Notes: generated by a model from the letters alone, not told the origin. Positions 17,683 through 28,147 are shown, counted from the first letter of the stretch. The stretch is 64,000 nt of DNA from Nonomuraea montanisoli (GCF_013363975.1 NZ_JABWGN010000023.1:1-64000); one strand, 5' to 3'. Numbers and translations: made by a program.

Positions 17683-18052
17683 CGTCGCGGCGGGGACGGG
17701 GTCCAACCGTCTCCACACGGCCGACAGCACCTGGGTGGGGCAAGGACGTCGCCCTGGCCGACGAGGGCGCCCGTGCGGTGGAGGGGACACTGGCCCGCGA
17801 GGTGGGCCATGCGGCCGGACCCGTCCCGGGCCACCGGTTCACGGCCACAGGTGTGGGCCGCCGCCGCTGGGGCACGGGTACGGGCCGGGGGGCCCGCGAG
17901 CCTGGCGGATCGTCGCGGCGCGCCCCGCGGGCACAGGGCCGGACGGCCGTGGCGCGAGGGTTCCGGCCAGGAGGTGCGTACGAATTGCTGCGGGTCACTA
18001 CCCTGGTCTCAGGACGGGGCGCGGCGGTCGCCGCGAGGGGATGGGTGACGCT
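17683..18052. other. 370-bp gap without a supportable gene
   Basis: Open frames here have no family resemblance and no ribosome site. The 3' part must contain the promoter of the MEDS/STAS pair. I see no clear hairpin or conserved promoter. Confidence 0.6.
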
Positions 18053-18922
18053 GTGACGGTCGACGCCGAAGTGCAGATCACGGACCTCAGGGTCAATGAT
18101 CACGCGTGCCTGACCTTCGGCGAGCCGGAGGAGCTGCTCGACCTGACCGCGGCGTTCGTGCGCGACGGCCTGTCGGGCGGGCTGCGGGTGGTGTGGCTGT
18201 CGGAGGAGCCGCAGGAGGCGCTGACCGAGCTGGGCCGCCGCGGGGTCTCCGTGCGCTCCGCCACCACCGCCGGGCGGATGGAGGTGCTGGCCTGCCAGGA
18301 CGGCCTGCTGTCGGGGCAGGCGTTCGCGGTGGAGCACGCGATGGGCTGGCTGCGCGACCAGATCGAGCAGACCGCGAGCGAGGGCTACGCCGGGCTGCGG
18401 GTGGCGCTCGACATGGGGTGGGCGCTGCGGCCGATCAGCGGGATCGACCAGTTGCCGGCGTTCGAGCAGGAGATCGCCACCGCGCTGGCCGACACGAGGG
18501 TCTCGGTGCTGTGCCAGTACGACCGCGACCGCTTCGACCCGGTCACGCTGGCGTCGGTGTCGCCGTTCCACACCCGCTCGGTGGCCGCCGCGACGTACCA
18601 CAGCTCCCCGCTGCTCCGCATATGCCGCCAGTACGCGCCCCCCGGCATCCGGCTGGCCGGGCAGATGGACCGCACCGCCGAGGACGCGCTGAGGATGGCG
18701 CTGACCGAGGCGATCCGGGGAGAGGGCGACATCACGGTCAACATGGCGGAGCTGGCGTTCATCGACCTGTCCAGCGCCCGCATGATCCTGGACGCGGCCC
18801 GCAGCATCGCCCCCGACCGGAAGGTGGACCTGCGGTGCAACAGGCTCACGGCGTCGAGATTCGTGCTCCTGGGGGCCGGTGGCGTTCCGGGGATCAGTCT
18901 GGTGACCGGTCATGGTCGATGA
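18053..18922 (+). CDS. MEDS-domain anti-sigma factor antagonist with C-terminal STAS domain
   Basis: About 289 residues. The N-terminal 1-170 is a MEDS/DcmR-type sensory domain: DLRVNDHACLTFGEPEELLD, VVWLSEEP and VALDMGWALRP. The last 95 residues resemble STAS (MDRTAEDALRMALTEAI, FIDLSSARMILDAARSI). Such proteins act in actinobacterial partner switching that releases stress or developmental sigma factors. The usual phosphoserine directly after Asp is shifted (IDLSS). Start uncertain: ATG 18041 touches a G-rich ribosome site, GTG 18053 is 12 bases from it; I use the latter. Overlaps the next gene by 11 bp, so translation is probably coupled. Confidence 0.85.
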   Translation: MTVDAEVQITDLRVNDHACLTFGEPEELLDLTAAFVRDGLSGGLRVVWLSEEPQEALTELGRRGVSVRSATTAGRMEVLACQDGLLSGQAFAVEHAMGWLRDQIEQTASEGYAGLRVALDMGWALRPISGIDQLPAFEQEIATALADTRVSVLCQYDRDRFDPVTLASVSPFHTRSVAAATYHSSPLLRICRQYAPPGIRLAGQMDRTAEDALRMALTEAIRGEGDITVNMAELAFIDLSSARMILDAARSIAPDRKVDLRCNRLTASRFVLLGAGGVPGISLVTGHGR

Positions 18923-19736
18923 CGAGTTCGTGAACACCCCGCCGACCGCCCAGGACGAGCGGCGCCTCATCCTCGACCAGCCGTTCGACGCCGACCTGCT
19001 GTACGCGCTGCGCGCCACGCTGGAGGCGCACGCCACGCACGCCGGCATGCCCGACGGCCGGGCCATGGACCTGGTGATCACCGTGCACGAGCTGGCGACC
19101 AACGCGGTGGTCCACGGCGCGGGGACGGGCCGGGTGCGGATCTGGCGGGCGGGCGACACGCTGCGGTGCGAGGTCAGCGACGCGGGCCCGGCCACGCGCC
19201 CCGCCGCCACCCCGGACGCCGACGCCGCCCCCGACGCCGTCCCCGACGCCGCGCGCTGGCCGGTCGAGCACGGGCACGGGCTGTGGATCGCCCGCTTCCT
19301 GCCCGACCGCTTCACGATCGGCTCGGGTCCGGAGGGCACCGTCGCGGTCGCCGACTTCGCCCTGCCGCCGGACGGGCACGACGAGCCGTTCGGCCTCGAC
19401 CGCCACGACCGGGGCTCGCACACCGTGCTGGAGCTGTCCGGGGCGCTCGGCGACGTGGCCGCGCAGGAGCTCGCCGTCGTCGTCCGCGAGATCGTCTCCG
19501 CCGGCCCCGAGCCGCGGCTGCTGCTCGATCTGGGCAAGGTGACGTTCTGGGACGCGATGGGCGTGGCCGCGCTGATCACCGCGCAGCAGCAGGTGAACGG
19601 CGCCAAGGCCGGCGCCATGGTGCTGACGGGCCTGACCGCGGACTTCCGGCGCCGCCTGGACGCGCTCAGCCCCGCGCCCCTGACCGTCGGCGACACCCGG
19701 GACGAGGCCGTGCGCCGGCTCCTGCCGCGTTCCTGA
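18912..19736 (+). CDS. Anti-sigma factor-like ATPase (HATPase_c, RsbW type) fused to a STAS domain
   Basis: A 274-residue protein. Residues about 20-160 form a GHKL ATPase: N box ITVHELATNAVVHGAG, G1 box VSDAGPA, and a G2-like HGHGLWIARFLPDRF. Between them is a short Pro/Asp/Ala repeat. Residues about 165-270 form a STAS domain (LLLDLGKVTFWDAMGVAAL). In this STAS the residue after the conserved Asp is Ala, so the normal phosphorylation site is missing. Kinase and antagonist-like folds in one chain suggest self-contained partner switching with the MEDS protein encoded just upstream. No sigma factor gene is nearby. Confidence 0.87.
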   Translation: MVDDEFVNTPPTAQDERRLILDQPFDADLLYALRATLEAHATHAGMPDGRAMDLVITVHELATNAVVHGAGTGRVRIWRAGDTLRCEVSDAGPATRPAATPDADAAPDAVPDAARWPVEHGHGLWIARFLPDRFTIGSGPEGTVAVADFALPPDGHDEPFGLDRHDRGSHTVLELSGALGDVAAQELAVVVREIVSAGPEPRLLLDLGKVTFWDAMGVAALITAQQQVNGAKAGAMVLTGLTADFRRRLDALSPAPLTVGDTRDEAVRRLLPRS

Positions 19737-19749
19737 CCTCCTGCGACGA

Positions 19750-19785
19750 GAAGGGCCGGTCCCCCGGAAGGCGGACCGGCCCTTC
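19750..19785. terminator. Bidirectional terminator between STAS gene and chitinase
   Basis: A perfect 13-bp stem, GAAGGGCCGGTCC (19750-19762) with GGACCGGCCCTTC (19773-19785), loop 10 nt. It sits exactly between two convergent genes. Confidence 0.88.
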
Positions 19786-19800
19786 GTGGTCGTACGGGCG

Positions 19801-21486
<1,686 letters not shown>

Positions 21487-21534
21487 GATGCTCCGACATC
21501 CGGTGTCTGGGGGGTGGGATGGGAGTGGATCCTC

Positions 21535-21558
21535 AGGAAACTATTAGGAAAGTTTCCT
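21535..21558 (-). promoter_or_regulatory. Operator-like inverted repeat upstream of the chitinase gene
   Basis: AGGAAACT (21535-21542) and AGTTTCCT (21551-21558) are perfect 8-bp arms; nested inside is the 13-bp palindrome AGGAAAGTTTCCT (21546-21558). The AT-rich stretch just beyond it (on the minus strand CTCTAAATCTAAAGG) could hold the -10 region, so the dyad would overlap the start of transcription. Confidence 0.65.
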
Positions 21559-21622
21559 TTAGATTTAGAGACGACGGTAACCCCTGCCTGCGGCGGCGTC
21601 AACAACGGCTGTAAGGCGGAGG

Positions 21623-22006
21623 TCAGCCTTCCCGGGAGAAGCGCTGGAACTCGGCGAGGACGCGGGCCGCCTCCTCCGCGCCGACCGGCGGGCAGGCGTA
21701 CCCGGCGGCGGCGATGTGCGCGCACAGCTCGGGGTCCGGCCTCAGGTGATGGGCGCGCAGGTAGTAGGTGACCGTGTCGGTCCAGACGTGGACGCCGTCG
21801 GTGCGGAAGCTCACGGGCACCACCCGGCCGCGCCCGGGATCGACGCGGTCCACGTCGAGACCGGTGGTCGCCAGGAGGGGCGCGCCGGCCTCCAGGTAGC
21901 GGGCCAGCCGCTCGCGCTCCTCCGCCTCCGGCACGCGGGGATGTCCGGGCTCGAAGTACGGCACCCCGTCCCTGACCCCGTCGAACACCCGGGCGACCTT
22001 GATCAT
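21623..22006 (-). CDS. Small protein ending the WXG100/amidoligase operon; possible immunity protein
   Basis: 127 residues with no signal peptide. Features: MIKVARVFDGVRDG, ending near PYFEPGH; a helical ARYLEAGAPLLATTG; and SFRTDGVHVWTDTVTYYLRA. The ATG overlaps the stop of the large upstream gene (ATGA, 22003-22006) with AGGGGACAAGG as ribosome site, so it is translationally coupled. I do not recognise the family with certainty. A small cytoplasmic protein encoded right after a toxin-like gene is often the cognate immunity protein; that role is inferred from position only. Confidence 0.8.
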   Translation of the reverse strand: MIKVARVFDGVRDGVPYFEPGHPRVPEAEERERLARYLEAGAPLLATTGLDVDRVDPGRGRVVPVSFRTDGVHVWTDTVTYYLRAHHLRPDPELCAHIAAAGYACPPVGAEEAARVLAEFQRFSREG

Positions 22007-25000
22007 CCTTGTCCCCTGAACTTGTGGCGGTCGAGCATGGACGGCTGCCAGTGCGTGATGGCGTACAGGCTGATCAGCTGCTCCCTGTCGATCTCGCGCA
22101 GCGGCAGCTCGTCCAGCAGGCGGCGGAACGACTCGGAGTCGTCGCCGCGCTCACGGTGGTGGCCGACCGGCTCGGGCGGTCCCGCGTCGACCTGACCGGC
22201 CAGCGTGCCGTCGGCCAGGGCCAGGACGAGCCGTACCTGCGCCTGGATGACGCCGGGCTCCAGCGTCCCGTCGAACAGCCGGAACTGGACGTGGTCGCCG
22301 ACCTGCCCGCGCACCTCGGTCATGCTGACGGCCGACGTGGCGCCGTTGGCCTCGGCCAGCGCCCCGAAGTAGTAGGGCCGCAGGCCGGGTTTGGGGATGT
22401 TGGGCACGCACTGCTCGAACCCCCGGTGCAGCCCTCCCTCGGCGAGCGGGTTCTGCGCCAGCCGGAACAGGATGTCCTGGTTGCCCCGGACGTTGTCGAG
22501 GAGCTTGAGGTAGTTGACCACGGTGCGGTAGTCGGGCGTGCCGACGTGGATGTGCCCGCCCACGCTCATCCTGACCTCGCCCCCGTGAGCCCGGATGATC
22601 TCCACGACCCGGGCGAGGTTGCGCCAGGTCGCGGGAGTGTCGCGCAGGATCGGCGAGACGACCTCGCCGGCGACGCCCACGCTGGTCTCGTCCTCGACCC
22701 ACCAGCCGGAGGCGTCCTCGTCGTAGCCTCGCTCGTGGCCGACATGGTGGTCGAGGACCCGCCGGTCGCGGCTGAGGCCGGCCTCGTGCAGGGCGCGGGC
22801 GATCGCCTCGTTGACGGCCGGGTGCCGCTCCGGCGCCACCCCGGGCAGGCTGTACTCCAGCTCCAGGCCGAACGCCCGGCGGCTCCCCCCGGAGTCGAAC
22901 AGCAGCGGCACGACGTCCGCCACCCGCCACCGCGTCTGGAAGATCGCCTGCGCCTGGTCGCGGATCCGGTCGAAGACCGTGGGGGCGTCGGCGTAGCCGA
23001 AGTGGTGGACGGGGGCGGCCTGGCCCGCCGCGTCGCCCATGGCGTTCCAGCTCACGTGGTAGAGGTTGTCCAGCATGCTCTCGTACCAGTGGAGGCGGCG
23101 CGTCTCCTCGAAGGCGGGCCGCAGGGCCGTGATCTCCTCGACGATGGACTCCATCTCGGCGCGGGTGAGCGGGTTGTCGATCCACTCGCCGTCGATGTCC
23201 ATGTAGTGGCGGGAGAAGTCGTTCTGGGCGAATTCGGCCTTGTCCTCCGCGAACGAGAAGGACCGGCTCAGGTCGAGCCCCGTCAGCTTGTCCCCGCCGT
23301 GGCCGAACCAGTTCCGGTGCCGGCCGTCGGTGTTGGACACCAGCATGTCGAGCAGGCCGAGGCGCTTGCCTCCCTCGCCGTGGAAGTAGCGGTGCAGCTC
23401 CATCGGGGGGATCTTCTCGGCGGGGGTGCCGTCCACGAACTGCATGTAGACGGCCTCGCGGTTGAACGGGTCGCGCACGATGTGCGGCACGGGAGCGCCG
23501 ACGGCGCGGCCGACGAGGGAGGCCAGCAGGTCCTTGATCAGCGTCACCTGACCGTAGGTGTGGAGCTTGCGGATCAGCACCAGACCGTCGTGGAAGCGGA
23601 CGAGCTGGACGACGCCGTGCTGGCCGTCGGCGCGGAAGCTCACCCTGTGCCGCCCCAGCTCCAGCCGGGCCTTGAGCTCGGCCTCGTCGATCGGTCCCCT
23701 GGGGAGCTCACGCGCCTGCCGGGGCAGGTCCATCGGGACGGCCGGCTGCTCGTGCGGCCGTTCCGGCTGGACGTGGTGCCAGGACCCGTCCTCGCGGAAG
23801 ACGGGGCGGCCGTCGGGCCGGTACTCCGGGACGCCGCCCGTGTGGGGCAGCCGGTCGGCGCCGATGTAGACGTACTTGTCGGCGGCGATGACCTGACGGC
23901 CGGTGATGTCGGCGATCTCCTGGAGCACGGCGCGGTTCTGGCCGACGTCGCACGCGATGAGGCGGATCTTGGCGTCCGGGTCGGCCATCACCTTCGGGTC
24001 GTGGGCGAGCATCGTGCCGACGTCGCGGGCCGACAGCCGCCGGTCGCCGACGACGAAGCCGTCCCGGTCGGCCTGGATGCCCACGTCCACGACGCCCTCG
24101 GTGGGGCGCAGCAGCCGCATGTCGGCGGTCGGCAGGACGTGCCGGCCGGGTTCGCGGTACCAGAGGCCCGCGTCGACCTCGACCCGGGACTGGCGGACGA
24201 TCTCCCGGTGCGCTTCGGCGAGCTCGGGCGCCCCGCGCCCGCCCTCGTGGCCGGTCGTGCGGTCGTGGGGGACGCCGGCGGGCGGCTCGGCGTGACCGGG
24301 GTGGTCGGCGCCGCCGAAGTGGTGGGCCACGCCGGCGCCGGCGAGCGCGCGTTCCCCGCCCGGCGCGGGCGCCTCCGGCCGCGCGACGGCGACGGCGTGG
24401 GCGTCCGCCTTCGGCGTGTGCCCCAGCCCGGCCAGCGCCGTCCCGTCCGGCCCCTCTCCCGCCAGGCTCTTGCCGGTGAACGCGGCCTCTCCCAGGCGGG
24501 GCGCCTCCCCCACGTGCGGCAGGTCGAGACCGGCGCCGCTCTTGAGCGGGACGTGCTCGGCGCGCCCCGCCCGCCCGTCGACGCCCCCGACGAACCCCGA
24601 CACCAGCGCCTTGGCCAGGTTCTCCGGGGTGAGCTGCCCCGACTCCATGAGCATGGGCAGCGAGCCGATGACCGAGGCGACGGCGCTCTGCGTCGCGACC
24701 CCGCCCATGGTGTGGGTGAGCCAGGCGGCGACCCGCTCGCGGCCGGTCATGTCGGCCTTGAGCACCTCGCCGCCGAGCATCCTGGGCCCGCCCAGCCGGA
24801 CGACGCCCGCGCCCAGCGCCACGAAGGCCAGGCCGGTGAGCAGCCCGCCCTCCAGGGCCGCCACCGTCTTGTCCCCGTCCCAGGAGTGCCGCTTGCCCTC
24901 GGCGATCTGCCAGACCTGCACCCCGGCGTCCAGCCCGGTCATGAAAGCGATGCTGAGCAGCAGCATCTTGGCCACGATCCGGACGTTCAAGCGGGCCAGG

Positions 25001-25452
25001 CGGCAGGCGGGTCCCTGGAACATCAGGGACCTGCCGCCCGTCAGCGGCGCGAGCGCCCGGGTGCGCAGCAGCACGAAGGCGAGCAGGACGAGGCACAGCG
25101 CGATGTACTTCTGCGTGTAGTCGCTGTCGAGGCCGTAGCGCTCCAGCCGGTCGGCGGCGTCCTCGCTGGAAGCCGCCAGCGTCTCCAGGAAGACGGGGTC
25201 CTCGGTGGTGTACCGCTTCCAGTACGCGCTGAGCGTGTCGGCGGCGGGCCCGCTGGCGTACTGGAGCACGAGCCGCAGGGCCTCGTCGCCCTCGGGGCCC
25301 GCCGTACGGCACTGCTCGGCCGCCGCGCGCAGGACGCGGGCCTGGGCCTGGCACTGATCGGCGTCGGTCTCCGGGTAGTCCATGCCGACGACCCAGCCGA
25401 GGAACGGCTCGACGATCGGGAAGACCGGGCCGAGCAGCGAACGCAGGTCCAC
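22003..25452 (-). CDS. CpnT-like WXG100-domain protein with caspase-like, kinase-like and amidoligase-like domains; putative type VII secretion effector
   Basis: 1149 residues from GTG 25452. Residues 1-115: WXG100-like helical domain of the CpnT N-terminal type (PFLGWVVGMDYPETD, AADTLSAYW). Residues 116-270: several hydrophobic helices. 295-415: low-complexity linker. 440-560: a fold resembling the caspase-like processing domains of large toxins (FVVGDRRLSARDVGTML, then IRLIACDVG with C501); no obvious catalytic His. 595-765: HipA/PI3-4-kinase-like, with K629 in IRKL, SNTDGRHRNW (707-715) and GLDLSRSF (D727). 860-1085: amidoligase-like, FGLELEYSL (861-869), VEDETSVGVAGEVVSPIL (919-936), GGHIHVGT (965-972) and FRLFDGT (1057-1063). 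The order N-terminal secretion domain then enzyme domains is typical of polymorphic toxins. Domain calls are by motif. Confidence 0.8.
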   Translation of the reverse strand: MDLRSLLGPVFPIVEPFLGWVVGMDYPETDADQCQAQARVLRAAAEQCRTAGPEGDEALRLVLQYASGPAADTLSAYWKRYTTEDPVFLETLAASSEDAADRLERYGLDSDYTQKYIALCLVLLAFVLLRTRALAPLTGGRSLMFQGPACRLARLNVRIVAKMLLLSIAFMTGLDAGVQVWQIAEGKRHSWDGDKTVAALEGGLLTGLAFVALGAGVVRLGGPRMLGGEVLKADMTGRERVAAWLTHTMGGVATQSAVASVIGSLPMLMESGQLTPENLAKALVSGFVGGVDGRAGRAEHVPLKSGAGLDLPHVGEAPRLGEAAFTGKSLAGEGPDGTALAGLGHTPKADAHAVAVARPEAPAPGGERALAGAGVAHHFGGADHPGHAEPPAGVPHDRTTGHEGGRGAPELAEAHREIVRQSRVEVDAGLWYREPGRHVLPTADMRLLRPTEGVVDVGIQADRDGFVVGDRRLSARDVGTMLAHDPKVMADPDAKIRLIACDVGQNRAVLQEIADITGRQVIAADKYVYIGADRLPHTGGVPEYRPDGRPVFREDGSWHHVQPERPHEQPAVPMDLPRQARELPRGPIDEAELKARLELGRHRVSFRADGQHGVVQLVRFHDGLVLIRKLHTYGQVTLIKDLLASLVGRAVGAPVPHIVRDPFNREAVYMQFVDGTPAEKIPPMELHRYFHGEGGKRLGLLDMLVSNTDGRHRNWFGHGGDKLTGLDLSRSFSFAEDKAEFAQNDFSRHYMDIDGEWIDNPLTRAEMESIVEEITALRPAFEETRRLHWYESMLDNLYHVSWNAMGDAAGQAAPVHHFGYADAPTVFDRIRDQAQAIFQTRWRVADVVPLLFDSGGSRRAFGLELEYSLPGVAPERHPAVNEAIARALHEAGLSRDRRVLDHHVGHERGYDEDASGWWVEDETSVGVAGEVVSPILRDTPATWRNLARVVEIIRAHGGEVRMSVGGHIHVGTPDYRTVVNYLKLLDNVRGNQDILFRLAQNPLAEGGLHRGFEQCVPNIPKPGLRPYYFGALAEANGATSAVSMTEVRGQVGDHVQFRLFDGTLEPGVIQAQVRLVLALADGTLAGQVDAGPPEPVGHHRERGDDSESFRRLLDELPLREIDREQLISLYAITHWQPSMLDRHKFRGQG

Positions 25453-25455
25453 GCG

Positions 25456-25758
25456 TCAGGCCCGCGGGTGCGGCTGGTCGACCTGCTGGTAGAGACGGGC
25501 GGCCGTCCCGACCTGCTCCTCCAGGTGGTCCATGCGCCGGGCGCCCTGCTCGCAGCCGCCGGCCAGGCCGTCCAGCCGGGCGGCGAAGTCGGCGGCGAAC
25601 TGCCGCCCGTACTGGTCCTGGCCCCACGGGGCGGCGGCGAGCACGCCGTCCACCAGCCCGCGCGCCTCGCGCAGCCGTTCCGCGGGATTGCTCCAGGAGG
25701 TGCCGGCCCGGCGCATGTGCGCCCAGGCGACGTCGAAGCCCTCGGCCCACGCGCTCAC
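25456..25758 (-). CDS. WXG100-family-like small helical protein
   Basis: 100 residues, two helices separated by APWGQDQYGRQFAADF. That hairpin region (WG followed by D-x-YG-x-x-F) is characteristic of actinobacterial WXG100-type partners of type VII effectors. The start overlaps the stop of the YbaB-like gene (25755-25758), and the stop is 3 bp before the large effector gene, so the three are co-translated. Expected role: partner or chaperone for export of the 1149-residue protein. Very short and not unique, but context is strong. Confidence 0.82.
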   Translation of the reverse strand: MSAWAEGFDVAWAHMRRAGTSWSNPAERLREARGLVDGVLAAAPWGQDQYGRQFAADFAARLDGLAGGCEQGARRMDHLEEQVGTAARLYQQVDQPHPRA

Positions 25759-26162
25759 CGGCGGCCCTTCCTGTCGTGGCGGCGGGAGGCGGGCGGGACC
25801 GGCGGGTCCGGCAACAGCGCGCCCAGGTCGAACGCGCCGGCCGCCGGGTCCCCGGCGTCCATGCCCTCGGGCATGAGCGGGGCCATGATCTCGTGCGACC
25901 GCTCGGCCACCTCGGCCTGGGCCCTGGCGATCTGCTGCTGGACGGCCCGGGCCAGCTCCGTGGGCGACAGCCGGCCGTACACGCGGGGATGGAAGACGAT
26001 CTCGTCGATCCTGCCCTGCGGGCCCGCGGTGACGGTCACGTCGCCGTCGGAGACCGTCGCGGTGACCTCGCTGAGGCGGGCGTGGGCCTCGTGGACCTCG
26101 CGGACCTGCCGGTCGTATTCCTCGACCAGGCTCTCGATGGCGGCCTGCAGGTCATCGTGCAT
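25755..26162 (-). CDS. YbaB/EbfC-family DNA-binding-like protein, first gene of the effector operon
   Basis: 135 residues. The central part is YbaB/EbfC-like: a long N-terminal helix, then VTATVSDGDVTVTAGPQGRI followed by DEIVFHPRVYGRLSPTELA and a second helix. The tail from about 110 is Pro/Arg rich. Canonical YbaB is a nucleoid protein near recR, but this variant sits at the head of WXG100-type operons in actinobacteria, where its role is not established. ATG 26162 has AAGGGG upstream. The 88 bp before it should hold the operon promoter. Confidence 0.83.
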   Translation of the reverse strand: MHDDLQAAIESLVEEYDRQVREVHEAHARLSEVTATVSDGDVTVTAGPQGRIDEIVFHPRVYGRLSPTELARAVQQQIARAQAEVAERSHEIMAPLMPEGMDAGDPAAGAFDLGALLPDPPVPPASRRHDRKGRR

Positions 26163-26249
26163 CCGTCGCCCCTTCGTTCGCCATGGTGCAAGTATCGCGG
26201 AAGTGACGCGAGAGGCGGGGGTTACGCGCTGTTTTGTAATCCTTTGTGA

Positions 26250-28016
26250 TCAATCGCCGAACTTCTCGATCCGGTCCTTGAACAGGGTGGTGGCGATGGC
26301 CGCCCGGTGCGGCTGGCCCTTGAGGAACGCCTGGGCGAACTTTTTGGCCTGCTCGTAGGTGACCTTGCCGGGCATGGGCGGCTCGTTCGGGTTCACCGCC
26401 ACGTCCACCAGCGCGGGCCCGTCGTGCGCGAGGGCCGCGCCGATCGCGCCCGCGACGTCGCCGGGCTTGGTCACCTTCGCCCCGAACCCGCCGCACGAGA
26501 CGGCCCACGCGGAGTAGTCCGGCTCGGGGTCGGGGAAGCGCACCCCGTGCTCGGGGTAGCCGAGCACCATCTGCTCCCACAGGATCTGGCCGAGGGAGTT
26601 GTTGTTGTTGATCACGACCTTGACCGGCAGCCCGTGCCGGGCGGCCGTCAGGAACTCGGCCATGAGCATGGCGAAGCCGCCGTCGCCGACGTACGCGATC
26701 ACCTGCCGGCCGGGGTACGCGTGCTGCATGGCGATCGCGTACGGCAGGCCGGGCGCCATCGAGGCGAGGTTGCCCGACAGGTAGAACTCGCGCCCGTCGC
26801 GGATCGTCCAGTGGCGGGCGGCCCAGGTGGCGACGGTGCCGCTGTCGCAGGTCATGACGGCGTCGCCGGCGGCCAGGTCGTCGAGCACGGACACCACGTA
26901 CTGCGGCGCGATCGGGTCGCGCTCCGGGTTCTCCAGCGCCTCCATGTCAGAGCGCCAGGCGGCCGTCTTCTTCTGGTACGCGCGCAGGTGGGAGACGTCC
27001 TCCCGCGGGTCGAGCAGGGGCAGCAGCGCCCGCAGGGCGTCGCGGGCGTCGCCGACCATGGGCACGTCGGTGGGCATGCGCGCGCCGGCGCGGGCCGGGT
27101 CGGCCTCGATCTGCACCACCCGCACCTTCTCCGGCCGGGGCAGGTACTTGGTGTACGGGTAGTTGGTGCCGACCATGAGCAGCGCGTCGGCGTCGTCCAT
27201 GAGCTCCTCGCTCGGGCGGGTGCCGAGCAGGCCGATGCCGCCGGTCGTGTACGGCGAGTCGTCCGGGATGACGGCCTTGCCGGGCAGCGTCTTGACCACG
27301 GGCGCGCCGAGCGCGGCGGCGACGGCCAGCACCTCCTCGCGGGCGTGCAGGGCGCCCGCGCCGACCAGCAGGGCGGGTCGTTCGGCGGCGTTGAGCACCT
27401 CGGCCGCCGCGTCGAGGTGCTCCTGCCGCGGCACGCCCGGCGGGCGCAGGTACGCCGCGGTGGACTGCGGTGCGCGCACCGGCCCGACGTGCGCGAACGG
27501 CGCCTCCCCGGCCTCGGCCACCTGGACGTCGTTGGGGATCGTGAGGTGGGCGACGCCGCGCCGGGCGTAGGCGGCGCGGACCGCGAGGTCCACCACGGCC
27601 GGGAGCTGCTCCGGGTTGGTGACCATCATGTTGTACTCGGCGACGTCCTCGAAGACCCGGTCGAGGTGGACCTCCTGCTGGTAGCCGGTGCCGAGCACGG
27701 CGGTCTCCTGCATGCCGGTGATCGCGAGCACGGGCGCGTGGTCGAGCTTGGCGTCGTACAGGCCGTTGAGCAGGTGGATGCCGCCGGGCCCCGACGTGGC
27801 CAGGCACACGCCGATCCTCCCGGTGGCCTTGGCGTAGCCGGTGGCCATGAACGCCGCGGCCTCCTCGTGGTGGACGAGGACGAAGCGGACCTTGTCGCGG
27901 TGGCGGCGCAGCCCCTCCATGATGCCGTTGATGCCGTCGCCGGGCATGCCGAAGACGGTGTCGACGCCCCACTCGGCGAGCCGTTCGATCAGGGATTCCG
28001 ATGCGATGCGAGCCAT
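26250..28016 (-). CDS. Thiamine-pyrophosphate-dependent enzyme, pyruvate oxidase/quinone dehydrogenase (PoxB) type
   Basis: 588 residues with three acetolactate-synthase-type domains. N-terminal Pyr domain: VFGMPGDGING and the catalytic Glu in VHHEEAAAFMA. Central FAD/DHAP-like domain: VGAGAL, GTRPSEELMDDADALLMVGTN. C-terminal PP domain: VGDGGFAMLM (GDG) followed by INNNNSLGQILWEQ, which completes the TPP motif. Likely reaction: oxidative decarboxylation of pyruvate to acetate feeding quinones; a different 2-oxo acid is possible. The first gene downstream of the divergent XRE-cupin regulator, but no operator common to both is proven. ATG 28016. Confidence 0.88.
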   Translation of the reverse strand: MARIASESLIERLAEWGVDTVFGMPGDGINGIMEGLRRHRDKVRFVLVHHEEAAAFMATGYAKATGRIGVCLATSGPGGIHLLNGLYDAKLDHAPVLAITGMQETAVLGTGYQQEVHLDRVFEDVAEYNMMVTNPEQLPAVVDLAVRAAYARRGVAHLTIPNDVQVAEAGEAPFAHVGPVRAPQSTAAYLRPPGVPRQEHLDAAAEVLNAAERPALLVGAGALHAREEVLAVAAALGAPVVKTLPGKAVIPDDSPYTTGGIGLLGTRPSEELMDDADALLMVGTNYPYTKYLPRPEKVRVVQIEADPARAGARMPTDVPMVGDARDALRALLPLLDPREDVSHLRAYQKKTAAWRSDMEALENPERDPIAPQYVVSVLDDLAAGDAVMTCDSGTVATWAARHWTIRDGREFYLSGNLASMAPGLPYAIAMQHAYPGRQVIAYVGDGGFAMLMAEFLTAARHGLPVKVVINNNNSLGQILWEQMVLGYPEHGVRFPDPEPDYSAWAVSCGGFGAKVTKPGDVAGAIGAALAHDGPALVDVAVNPNEPPMPGKVTYEQAKKFAQAFLKGQPHRAAIATTLFKDRIEKFGD

Positions 28017-28147
28017 GGCGGCGCCCCTACCCGGATCCGGGCGGGGCAGACGCCTCGCCCCGGGTCCCCGTCGCGATTTGGACTCGTTATGCCGGGGCCT
28101 CTTGCTGGGCTTTCTCCGGATTCTGTACGGTCCTTTCGTTGCTGCTT

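Noticed and set aside
17676..18056. Small ORF between the iron alcohol dehydrogenase and MEDS genes
   Set aside because: No ribosome site, no recognisable fold, Arg/Gly/Pro-rich as expected from random GC-rich sequence.
22009..26358. Very long open frame antisense to the effector operon (over 1400 codons)
   Set aside because: High-GC DNA leaves the complementary frame free of stops. The product is low-complexity His/Arg/Gly/Val-rich with no fold, and the minus-strand genes have clear domains and ribosome sites.
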